DNA of 64,000 nt from CAYRGY01 sp964424075 (GTDB taxonomy: Bacteria > Patescibacteriota > Gracilibacteria > UBA1369), in NCBI GenBank assembly GCA_964424075.1, contig CAYRGY010000001.1:248001-312000 (forward strand), read 5' to 3'. Both the position numbers and the translations under genes were made by a program. Below the pieces are notes generated by a model. That model did no database searches. It was not told the DNA's origin and saw only the letters and a program-made list of their open reading frames with translations. This document shows, in pieces, positions 32,611 through 40,546 of the stretch. The stretch's first letter is position 1; each line of letters opens with the position of its first letter.

Positions 32611-33999
32611 TCAAATATTCTTAATTCCATAACCTCCAACTACACGGTCTTTGCTCTTTGCAACTTTCTTAATCTCATTATTGAAGGCAATTAATGTATC
32701 AAAATCCACATCACACACTGTTTCTGTCCAGTATCGCGCGGCTTCTTCTGTGTCGATGAGGTCTTGACCGGCAAATCTATTTTTTACAAGCTGCCATGAC
32801 GGTGATCCTGGTAATGGTAGAAGCGGTGAAGGATCAACAACTACGACATGATCATATTCAAGTAAATCTGAAGCAAATCTCAGGGTATTGCTAAGAGATT
32901 TTTTTGTTTCACCAATACCTCCTAATACAAAGGAAATATACATTTGAATATCGGACTCATGAAGCAATCTTACCGCCCTCCAATTGTCTTGAAGAGTTGT
33001 TTGACCTTTAGATAAACCAGATCTCAGCATTTGATCGTCTCCGGCATCAAGTCCCATATTTACTCTTTTAACTCCGATATTCTTAAAATATGTAACTGTT
33101 GATGGATTAATTTCTTCTGCTCTTGCAAATACAAACAGTTCAGATTCCAGGTCATCTGGTCTAGCCTTTGTAAGTGCTTCCAAATAATGTGAATTTCCAT
33201 AGGGCAAATTTGCAAAAGAAGCTAGACTATCCGCTGTTTCAAAAACAAAATTTATACCATAGTCTTCCTGCAAGTACTGAATTTCACCCCAAAATTGTTC
33301 TGGAGTTCTATATCTGAAATTCATATCAGGAATATTACAATAAACACATCTGCCAGTGACACCTCTTCGACAGCCCTGAGCATTTTTTGTAACTGCATTC
33401 TTGATTGTTTTTCCTGAATGCCATTTCCCAAAATGTTCATTATAATTACGATAATAAATATCAGGGTTTGGCACTAATGATCTATCAATTATCGGTGTCT
33501 CAGGCAGAGAAAGTTGAAATATATTATTTACCTTAACTTCACCATCTCTTCTGTAAGCAAGTGAACTTACCTCATCAGGTTTATCAATCTCTCCTTTCAA
33601 GAGCCCAATGAATTCGGAAAATCCAAGTTCAGCATTGTCTCCTCTCAATACATAATCAACTTCTCTTCTATTTTTCAGTATTTCCTCAGCTAAAAAGTAT
33701 GTGTGATGACCACCAACCAAAGTTACGGCACCTTTTTCCTTAGCACTTCTTAATATTTTTAGGGCACTTCCATATGTAGGTCCCAGTGTACTTACACCAA
33801 CCAAATCAGCATTAATCCTTTTTACAATTTCATCAATTCCCAAAATTCCTCCATCTAGAATTTCTATTTCCAGGTCAGGATTTTGTTTAATGGCGTGCGT
33901 CGCCAATGAGACTAAACCTGTAGGCGGGAAACACTCAACATTTCCCACTCCCTCAGTACCTTCTTCAACCGGCGCATTTATAAGCTGAATTTTCATCAA
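32611..33999 (-). CDS. B12-binding radical SAM protein with CX7CX2C cluster motif
   Basis: A 462-residue enzyme. Residues 1-135 form a cobalamin-binding-type Rossmann domain (INADLVGVSTLGPTYGSALK, VTLVGGHHTYFLAEEIL). The radical SAM domain follows, with C210, C218 and C221 (GCRRGVTGRCVYCN), then FETADSLASF, GLDAGDDQMLRSGLSKGQT and VLGGIGET. The spacing C-x7-C-x2-C differs from the usual C-x3-C-x2-C. Such enzymes methylate or rearrange unactivated carbons. Nine bases downstream of the gene at 34667, so the two are one unit. Confidence 0.88.
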   Translation of the reverse strand: MMKIQLINAPVEEGTEGVGNVECFPPTGLVSLATHAIKQNPDLEIEILDGGILGIDEIVKRINADLVGVSTLGPTYGSALKILRSAKEKGAVTLVGGHHTYFLAEEILKNRREVDYVLRGDNAELGFSEFIGLLKGEIDKPDEVSSLAYRRDGEVKVNNIFQLSLPETPIIDRSLVPNPDIYYRNYNEHFGKWHSGKTIKNAVTKNAQGCRRGVTGRCVYCNIPDMNFRYRTPEQFWGEIQYLQEDYGINFVFETADSLASFANLPYGNSHYLEALTKARPDDLESELFVFARAEEINPSTVTYFKNIGVKRVNMGLDAGDDQMLRSGLSKGQTTLQDNWRAVRLLHESDIQMYISFVLGGIGETKKSLSNTLRFASDLLEYDHVVVVDPSPLLPLPGSPSWQLVKNRFAGQDLIDTEEAARYWTETVCDVDFDTLIAFNNEIKKVAKSKDRVVGGYGIKNI

Positions 34000-34007
34000 A
34001 GTTAGGA

Positions 34008-34667
34008 TTAATCTTTATTTATATCGACAACTGTTCTCCATACATCTCTAGCTCCTTGATTCATCTGAATTCGAATTCTCTTTTGTATGCCCAGTACATT
34101 TCGAACAATATCCGCAGCAGCTTGGAATGTACCAACACGGCAGCGCTCAGGTTCATGCTCAATGAATGCTTCTAGCATATCGCCATGATTTAGTGGACGT
34201 CTAAGCATTTCTGCTACTATACCTCTACAATTAATTCCAACCATATTACATGGTTCATTCGACTCTTCTGCTTCAAAATTTGTAATCTGCCGTAAATCTC
34301 GATTATTTCTGGATAATTCCAGCATGTGAAGACGGGCTTGAGCTTCTGGTATAAGATAAATATCCTCTGTACTTAAACCAGTATCAAGAAGAAAAGGTGA
34401 ATATTGATCGTGAATGGAATCTTTCAAATCAGCAAGTCTTGGTCTTTTTCTCCTTCTAGCAGGGATATCGGGTTTCAGAAAACGCTCATATCTTCCCACA
34501 TGATCAAATGCAACATAAACTCTAGCAATTCTATCTTGCACTTCAGAAGCTAGTTCAATCGCCTTTCTAAACGCATCTAATTGATATTCATTTTCTCGGG
34601 AGTGCCCTTGTTTATCATCAAATAATGGATTACCCGCAAGAATTGATAATTTTTGATTTGATGTCAT
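34008..34667 (-). CDS. Unknown soluble protein paired with B12 radical SAM gene
   Basis: ATG at 34667 is chosen over a TTG 24 bases upstream. The 219-residue protein is polar, with RRRKRPRLADLKDSIHDQYS, a Cys pair (CNMVGINCRGIV) and an Arg-rich tail. It has no signal, helix or family that I recognise. The spacing of nine bases before the radical SAM gene suggests co-transcription and perhaps a shared pathway or substrate carrier role. Function cannot be given. Confidence 0.7.
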   Translation of the reverse strand: MTSNQKLSILAGNPLFDDKQGHSRENEYQLDAFRKAIELASEVQDRIARVYVAFDHVGRYERFLKPDIPARRRKRPRLADLKDSIHDQYSPFLLDTGLSTEDIYLIPEAQARLHMLELSRNNRDLRQITNFEAEESNEPCNMVGINCRGIVAEMLRRPLNHGDMLEAFIEHEPERCRVGTFQAAADIVRNVLGIQKRIRIQMNQGARDVWRTVVDINKD

Positions 34668-34691
34668 GTGTCCATTAATTTTAAGGGCCAA

Positions 34692-34900
34692 TTATAAAAG
34701 GAAAGACAAAATTTGTCAAAGTGTCGTAATGATTATTTTAATCTCTGCGCACTGCAAGCAACTCATTGATTAGTAGGAAAATTTGGCATCTTGCCTAAAA
34801 AGCATCTATGATTAATCTGATGTAATTCACATTGATCCGGAAATTTTCCACTATCCGGATCAGATTGTGAAACAGGGCCGTGCCGCTGCGTTAACTAAAA
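34692..34900. other. Intergenic with a short coding-like fragment and inverted repeat
   Basis: A plus-strand stretch near 34819-34900 reads HIDPEIFHYPDQIVKQGRAA without start, possibly a gene remnant. Within it GATCCGG (34834-34840) and CCGGATC (34855-34861) form an inverted repeat. Nothing else is seen. Confidence 0.35.
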
Positions 34901-34904
34901 AAAT

Positions 34905-34932
34905 TTGCTTAATAATACTGCTTAAGTATAAT
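34905..34932 (+). promoter_or_regulatory. Promoter with embedded TACTGCTTAAG element
   Basis: TTGCTT (34905-34910), a 16-base spacer and TATAAT (34927-34932). The block AAATTTGCTTAA-TACTGCTTAAG-TAAT recurs upstream of the S-layer gene at 43417-43445. ATG of the membrane protein follows at 34964. Confidence 0.7.
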
Positions 34933-34963
34933 GTAAATCAGTTAATTGACTGAAAACAAAAAA

Positions 34964-35548
34964 ATGGATTTGCGCCTTTCTTGGGATCTGTTCGTTATCG
35001 TCTTCTTTGCCATAGTAGTGGCATACAGCTTTATCATTGGCCGTACTTCCACCCTGAAAATAATTCTGGCCACCTATGTAGGAACGCTTTGTGCAGACGG
35101 TGTTGGCAATATACTTGAGCGTGTGCTGGGTACTACCGAGTTTTTCACCAAGTTAATGAACTTCATCGGTTTTTCCGGCGGAATTGATCAAATGTCTTCT
35201 ATATTCAAGATTCTGCTTTTCATTGGTGTCATCGTTATTCTGACTATCTGGGGCGATTACATAGTGGAAGAGCCGCGCGGTGAAAATCCCCTAATCAGTA
35301 TCAGCATTCTTATTCTGATTTCCGTTTTGAGTGGAGGACTGATTTTAAGTAGTATCATCGTTTTTGCCAATGGCGGCAGTCTAATTGAGGGTACCACTGC
35401 TTTGAGCGACGGATTTATCCAGGTATACAATGAATCGCGTATGGTCAAAAATCTACTCGATTGGCATGATGCTTGGTTTGCCGCGCCAGGTGTGGTTTTT
35501 GTCCTTATTTCCATCTTCCAGAAAAATTCCCATCCCACTCCATCCTAA
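34964..35548 (+). CDS. Multi-pass membrane protein, unknown
   Basis: ATG at 34964 gives a 194-residue protein with about five hydrophobic helices (LFVIVFFAIVVAYSFII, ILLFIGVIVILTIW, ISILILISVLSGGLILSSII, VVFVLISIF). No known family is recognised. It lies 12 bases upstream of the GtrA gene and so may lead the glycosylation operon. It shares its promoter block with the S-layer gene, which suggests an envelope role. Confidence 0.75.
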   Translation: MDLRLSWDLFVIVFFAIVVAYSFIIGRTSTLKIILATYVGTLCADGVGNILERVLGTTEFFTKLMNFIGFSGGIDQMSSIFKILLFIGVIVILTIWGDYIVEEPRGENPLISISILILISVLSGGLILSSIIVFANGGSLIEGTTALSDGFIQVYNESRMVKNLLDWHDAWFAAPGVVFVLISIFQKNSHPTPS

Positions 35549-35560
35549 AGCCTTCCTTTC

Positions 35561-35941
35561 ATGAAGACTCTGCGACAATTTTTCCAATATGGTCTGATCG
35601 GTTTTATCGCCATGCTGGTCGACTTTTCACTATTATATCTATTCGCGGAATATCTGCTCATCCACTATTTGATCGCCATTGCTCTGGCCTATTTGGGCGC
35701 TTCCATTTTTAATTTTAGCCTGCAAAAACGCATCACCTTTAAATCACAATCCACTCGTCATTTGGCACAGTTTTCCAGTTTTTTTCTGATCGGACTGGTC
35801 GGGATGTTGACCAATCTTGTTGTTACCTACATCAGTGTTGAGTACTTTTTGCTCTGGTATTTCTATGGTAAATTCATCGCAACCGGCGTGGCATTTATCT
35901 GGAATTTTACCGCCAACAAATTACTCACTTTTAAAGCATGA
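35561..35941 (+). CDS. GtrA-like membrane protein
   Basis: A 126-residue protein with four membrane helices and the GtrA pattern: FFQYGLIGFIAMLVDFSLLY at the start, and the ending FIWNFTANKLLTFKA. GtrA proteins are thought to help flip undecaprenyl-phosphate-linked sugars across the membrane. The next two genes encode a GT-C-type transferase and a GT2 synthase of polyprenyl-phosphate sugars, which together make a complete lipid-sugar modification cassette. It overlaps the next gene by four bases. Confidence 0.9.
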   Translation: MKTLRQFFQYGLIGFIAMLVDFSLLYLFAEYLLIHYLIAIALAYLGASIFNFSLQKRITFKSQSTRHLAQFSSFFLIGLVGMLTNLVVTYISVEYFLLWYFYGKFIATGVAFIWNFTANKLLTFKA

Positions 35942-37956
35942 TCGCACTATTTGCTTCCCTCTACAGCTCATTTCTCTTAGCCAATGCCTGGAAACGCCAT
36001 CATACTTCCACCTGGATTCTGTTTTTCTTAGCCGAAATCATGCTGGCCGTTCAGGGTCTGGCCTTTTTCAACGCGCTCACCACTGCCAACCTTAATTTTT
36101 TGAGCCTAATCATTATCGCTGCAACGCTTGTCTGGCATATTTATAATCACAAACGTAATCGCAAAGATTTGATTTCCTGGGAAGGTGCAGAAAAAATCAA
36201 ATTTTCTACCGGCAATTTACTCTTCTTTTTACTCATCGGGCTGGTGGCTATATTTTATCTCTACACCCCGCTCGCCGAAACTGACAGCGTCTCCTATCAC
36301 TTGCCCATTCTCACACAAATCCTGCAAACCGGAGGTATTTGGGAAGTATTTCAAGCCGGATTCGTTGGCCCCAACACTTATTTTCCCGCCAATCACGAAA
36401 CAATGCAGGGCTTTTTCATGCTAATCACAGATAACTATCAACTAAATTTCCTACCGACCGTCCTCGCTTTTCTCCTTTTTGCTTCCACCCTCAAAAATCT
36501 GGGCAAACAAGGCAGCACTTACACAGCACTAATTCTGGTCACGGTAGCTTCTGCCCCCTTTCTTTTCCGCCAATTCCTCGACTTTCAAATTGACCTCTTT
36601 TTGTTCTCACTTTTCGGAGCATCGCTTTGCTTTCTCTTCCTAGCGATACGTGAAAAGGATCATCGCTATCTGTTTAACTTTTTTTTAATTTTTGGGTTGG
36701 CACTGGGGACAAAGTATAATGCCCTGATGCAGGGCATATTTTACCTACCGCTTATCCTCTGGGCGATTTGGGTATTCAGAAAAAAGCTCGCCACCATTTG
36801 GTGGTATCCGCTTACTACTGCAGCCACCGGCGGCCTTTGGTATTTGCGTAATTTAATAGTAGCCGGCAATCCCATTTATCCCTTTGGGGCTTTGGGATTT
36901 GAAGGTCATCGGAGATTCCTTGAAGATATGCAAGGAACCTCATTTGCAGCCCAAGACTCACTTATAGATTCATTGAACCATGTGCTCCTCACGTCCCAAT
37001 TCAATGAACAACTTGGCATGATGGGTCTTTTAACCGTTTCTTTCGCCGCTCTCATTCTTCTGGCCTGGACCACCTTGTCACTACTGCAAAAAAAGTGGCA
37101 GCATGCTCTGATCGGATTTTCGCTCATTTACTTATTCACAATTCAACTCATCGCCTATATCCATTCGCCCTACACATTCACCCTCTGGAATGAAACCATT
37201 CGCTACACGGCAGCCTTATTCGCGCTGTTGCCCATCATTTTCATTCTCAGTGCAAATGATTCCAAATTACTGAAAAAACTAATTTATCTGCTGCTAACGC
37301 CAATTCTCATTATTTCTTTATTGCAGAGTTTCCTGGCTTCCTCTTCTCACCTGCTTTTAATTCAATACAAGTGGGCTTTCGATCCCTTCACACCTTTGCT
37401 GATTCTTCTCTGTATCGCGCTGGCTACTTTTCTGCTGGCCGCAACCCAAAAATTTAAGTCCCGCACTATTTATCCTCCCATAATAATACTCACTATTTCT
37501 CTGTTCACCTTCATTATTTCATCACAAAGAATTGCCTATTCAAAAGACGATAACCGATTTCTCATGGCTCATTTACCCGGATATGATCTTATTTGGCCGC
37601 ATTTACAAACTCTGCGTGAGCAACCCAAAGGCAATCTCGCTCTCGCCGGTGCCAATCACTATTGGTTGTTTGAGAAGGAGGGCTTTAGACCATATTACCT
37701 TCACGTCGACGGCTGTGTCGATTGCACATATCCGGATTATCGCAAGCTGGAAAATTCAGTCAGATCCTATCCGGATGAGCAAAAATGGTTGCAGCTTTTG
37801 CAGACAAAAGATATAGATTATTTGTTGGTCGGTGTTAATAACTATCACAGTGAGGGGGTCGAACTTCTGGAAAAATCCTGGGCCGAAGCGAATCCGAAAA
37901 TATTTAAACCCTTGAGAGAGTCAGGCGGCCTGACCCTATATCAAATACAAAAATGA
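35938..37956 (+). CDS. GT-C type membrane glycosyltransferase
   Basis: A 672-residue protein with about twelve membrane helices. The first outer loop has the acidic pair and segment typical of polyprenyl-phosphate-sugar-using GT-C enzymes (LAETDSVSYHLPIL, TYFPANHETMQGF). The C-terminal outer domain (about 540-670) is soluble. It would transfer a sugar from a lipid carrier to an acceptor outside the membrane; the acceptor is unknown, perhaps the S-layer or a pilin. Overlaps both neighbours by four bases. Confidence 0.82.
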   Translation: MIALFASLYSSFLLANAWKRHHTSTWILFFLAEIMLAVQGLAFFNALTTANLNFLSLIIIAATLVWHIYNHKRNRKDLISWEGAEKIKFSTGNLLFFLLIGLVAIFYLYTPLAETDSVSYHLPILTQILQTGGIWEVFQAGFVGPNTYFPANHETMQGFFMLITDNYQLNFLPTVLAFLLFASTLKNLGKQGSTYTALILVTVASAPFLFRQFLDFQIDLFLFSLFGASLCFLFLAIREKDHRYLFNFFLIFGLALGTKYNALMQGIFYLPLILWAIWVFRKKLATIWWYPLTTAATGGLWYLRNLIVAGNPIYPFGALGFEGHRRFLEDMQGTSFAAQDSLIDSLNHVLLTSQFNEQLGMMGLLTVSFAALILLAWTTLSLLQKKWQHALIGFSLIYLFTIQLIAYIHSPYTFTLWNETIRYTAALFALLPIIFILSANDSKLLKKLIYLLLTPILIISLLQSFLASSSHLLLIQYKWAFDPFTPLLILLCIALATFLLAATQKFKSRTIYPPIIILTISLFTFIISSQRIAYSKDDNRFLMAHLPGYDLIWPHLQTLREQPKGNLALAGANHYWLFEKEGFRPYYLHVDGCVDCTYPDYRKLENSVRSYPDEQKWLQLLQTKDIDYLLVGVNNYHSEGVELLEKSWAEANPKIFKPLRESGGLTLYQIQK

Positions 37957-38648
37957 AGCTTTCCATCATCATTCCTTGCTATAACGAACGCCAAACCATT
38001 GCATCCATTCTTAAATTGATCGATGCAGTGAATTTAGGTTCGGTCAAAAAGGAAATAATTATCGTTGATGATCGTTCCAATGACGGCACTACTTCAATAC
38101 TAAAAAAATATCCCCCCAAAAAATATAAGGTTTTTTATCACAAAAAAAATAGTGGAAAAGGCGCAGCAATCAGAACCGGTCTCAAGAATGTAACCGGCGA
38201 CATAGTCTTGATCCAGGATGCCGATTTGGAATATGACCCGCGCGACTATCCAAAATTAATCGAACCAATAATCAAAGGCAAAGCACAAGTTGTCTATGGT
38301 TCTCGGGAACGCAATAGGCAGAACAAAAGACATTCAGGGTGGAGTTTTTATGCCGGCGGTCTATTTTTGACCTGGCTCACCAATCTGCTTTATGGATCCA
38401 AACTAACTGACGAAGCCACCTGCTACAAAGCATTTGACGCGAATCTAATTCGCAAAATACCCCTTCAATGCCAACGCTTTGAGTTTTGCCCCGAAATAAC
38501 AGCTAAAGTTTTACGTCGCGGTATTAAAATTGCCGAAGTCCCCATCGCTTATCACCCTCGCACTACTCAGGACGGTAAAAAAATTCGTCTTCGCGATGGC
38601 ATTGAAGCAATCTGGACTTTGATCAAATACAGATTCACCAAGCTCTAA
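37953..38648 (+). CDS. GT2 polyprenyl-phosphate glycosyltransferase (DPM1/GtrB-like)
   Basis: A 231-residue cytoplasmic GT-A enzyme: LSIIIPCYNERQTI, EIIIVDDRSNDGT, SGKGAAIRTGL and the metal motif IQDADLEYDP. The later FEFCPEITAKVLRRGIKIAEV is common to dolichol-phosphate-mannose-synthase-like proteins. It lacks the C-terminal membrane helices of GtrB. It would charge polyprenyl phosphate with a sugar from a nucleotide donor for the GT-C enzyme upstream. Confidence 0.92.
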   Translation: MKLSIIIPCYNERQTIASILKLIDAVNLGSVKKEIIIVDDRSNDGTTSILKKYPPKKYKVFYHKKNSGKGAAIRTGLKNVTGDIVLIQDADLEYDPRDYPKLIEPIIKGKAQVVYGSRERNRQNKRHSGWSFYAGGLFLTWLTNLLYGSKLTDEATCYKAFDANLIRKIPLQCQRFEFCPEITAKVLRRGIKIAEVPIAYHPRTTQDGKKIRLRDGIEAIWTLIKYRFTKL

Positions 38649-38774
38649 TTTTTCCAAGATTATCATATTTGCATTATCCTAAATCTAATGCTATATGCTT
38701 CCGGCATAACTGTTATTCTATGAATTTCCCCAAAACTATAGAGGAAGTATTGATTCAATTTGACCCTTCCCATC

Positions 38775-38945
38775 ATGGACATTTTGGCCAAGTTGGATTT
38801 AGCGGTTTACCAAATTCGTCAAGTCGACGCACTGGAGGATAAACGTGAAATTTACTATGAATTCCAAGACTATTATCATCAAACAATTAGTCAAACTCGA
38901 AGAAGAATAAGTCAAGCAGGTATTTTATTAGAAAAAAGAGCTTGA
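38775..38945 (+). CDS. Small helical protein, unknown
   Basis: ATG at 38775 opens a 56-residue frame, MDILAKLDLAVYQIRQVDAL then a charged helix to ISQAGILLEKRA. No ribosome site is visible. Upstream, a different frame from ATG 38719 reads MNFPKTIEEVLIQFD, so the two may be one gene with a frameshift near 38765. No family recognised. Confidence 0.5.
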   Translation: MDILAKLDLAVYQIRQVDALEDKREIYYEFQDYYHQTISQTRRRISQAGILLEKRA

Positions 38946-38983
38946 AATTATTTACAGTCTTGCCTAATATAGCCGCCGTAAGT

Positions 38984-39059
38984 GGGTCATTAGCTCAGTA
39001 GGTAGAGCGGCGGCCTTTTAAGCCGACGGTCGCTGGTTCGAGCCCAGCATGACCCACCA
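38984..39059 (+). tRNA. tRNA-Lys (TTT)
   Basis: Acceptor GGGTCAT/ATGACCC, D-arm GCTCAGTAGGTAGAGC, anticodon loop CTTTTAA with anticodon TTT, T-arm GCTGGTTCGAGCCCAGC, CCA encoded. Confidence 0.96.
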
Positions 39060-39096
39060 TAGTATAAATGCCTCGCGCAGCGCTAGGGGAGACAAG

Positions 39097-39921
39097 CTAA
39101 ATATCATTCCACATCCACTTCAAAATTTCCTCACCGATCACCTGAAAATCAAATCCATCTTGAGCAAGAGTGGCAATGACCGCAATAATCGGACCCATCA
39201 GACTCACTCCTAATACCAGCATAATCAACGCGGTCGTGTTTTTCTTCTGCGTGGGAGATTGAGGTTGTTTATTTGCCCAGAATTCCGGATTATTCAATAG
39301 GCCGCTTATATTAGCCATTGGTTCCGCCTGTAGTTTTTCACCTGTAGCTTTTTTTGTGGCAGCATCTTGACGATAATTAGTCACAAGTTTCAACACTTCC
39401 TGCGAATTCAACCTCTTAATTCTCCAGTAATTAGCTAACTTCTGTTCAAACTCACTGATTTTGTCCGAATTACCAAAAATCATTGGTACATAGTCAATAC
39501 CACCTGACTCTTTAACAAAGCCGATCAGAGTAAGCAAATTGGGCATGAATTCCTTCTTAAAATAGCCTTTATAATTATTCTTATGAAATACAAAATGATA
39601 ACCATTACTTTGATCGGCAATGATTAAATCTTCAGACTTGATTCTCACTTTTACGGAAACCAATCCCATGCTTGTCGAAACAGCGATAATAATAACTCCA
39701 ATTACCCAGTACGAATCTGAAGCGATCAAAATATCTTCAATACTGATTCCATCAAATTGCCAAGTTCGCAAATCTTCAAAGTATAACATTATTCCAACAA
39801 TCAAAGCCAAAATTAGAAAGACTGCCACTGGTATTATTTTGCCATACACAAACCAAAACCTACTGGGAGAGTATAACTCATAAACTGAGTTTTCCGGATT
39901 TTGCAATGGATTACTAAACAA
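39097..39921 (-). CDS. Membrane protein, unknown
   Basis: A 274-residue protein with two N-terminal helices (IIPVAVFLILALIVGIMLYF and VIGVIIIAVSTSMGLVSV), a soluble beta-rich middle that could be a PH-like fold (about 95-175), and a C-terminal helix (IMLVLGVSLMGPIIAVIATL). The start is TTG at 39921 and is uncertain. No family assigned. The gene stands alone between tRNA-Lys and the divergent MerR-like gene. Confidence 0.65.
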   Translation of the reverse strand: MFSNPLQNPENSVYELYSPSRFWFVYGKIIPVAVFLILALIVGIMLYFEDLRTWQFDGISIEDILIASDSYWVIGVIIIAVSTSMGLVSVKVRIKSEDLIIADQSNGYHFVFHKNNYKGYFKKEFMPNLLTLIGFVKESGGIDYVPMIFGNSDKISEFEQKLANYWRIKRLNSQEVLKLVTNYRQDAATKKATGEKLQAEPMANISGLLNNPEFWANKQPQSPTQKKNTTALIMLVLGVSLMGPIIAVIATLAQDGFDFQVIGEEILKWMWNDI

Positions 39922-40099
39922 ACATCAAAGATTATATTCAATAACATTTTAAACCACAGCTTGATATTTAGCCAATAAAAAACTTTCTCAACATTTCTAT
40001 TAAGCCGTAAAGGCGATTTCGCCTATTCACTTGATTATCCAAAACTGAGATAGCATAATGCTCCTCGACTTTAGACATCTGTAATTTAACATTATCGTT

Positions 40100-40546
40100 A
40101 TGGCGGAAACCTTATACACCATTCATGAGGCTGCAGCATTTGTAGGCAAATCTGTGCAAACCATTCGGCGTGCACTTAAAGCTAAAAAGCTGGAAGCTAA
40201 AAAGAAAAAAACTCCTCAGGGATTTAACTATCTGATCAAAGAAGATAGTTTAACCAAAATGTATAAGGTAGACACTTCCAATCGTAGCCATCAATCCATT
40301 AAGAATTCCAATTTAAGTTCAGCTGAGCAAACAACTTTAGTTACTGAATATGCAACTAAGGATGATTTGGAGACACAAAAGAGTTCACTGAACAAATTGA
40401 TTGATGAAAATCGCAAAGATAAAGAAACTTTCATGCGCTTCGTTAAAGTCTTCCAAGAAAGATTCACCGCTCTGGAAAATCAGGTTAAATTGTTAGAAGA
40501 GCCGGGTCAAAAGCGCAAATGGTATCAATTCTGGAAAAAAAGCTAG
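40100..40546 (+). CDS. MerR-like HTH protein with coiled coil
   Basis: A 148-residue protein. Residues 3-50 carry a MerR/excisionase-type helix-turn-helix (YTIHEAAAFVGKSVQTIRRA) with the KTPQGFNYLI wing, then a Ser/Thr linker and a coiled-coil tail (about 90-140) that ends with a Trp-rich patch (KWYQFWKK). The layout is that of small DNA-binding proteins that dimerise by their tail. Its stop directly abuts the start of the PBP gene, so it is co-transcribed with it. Confidence 0.78.
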   Translation: MAETLYTIHEAAAFVGKSVQTIRRALKAKKLEAKKKKTPQGFNYLIKEDSLTKMYKVDTSNRSHQSIKNSNLSSAEQTTLVTEYATKDDLETQKSSLNKLIDENRKDKETFMRFVKVFQERFTALENQVKLLEEPGQKRKWYQFWKKS

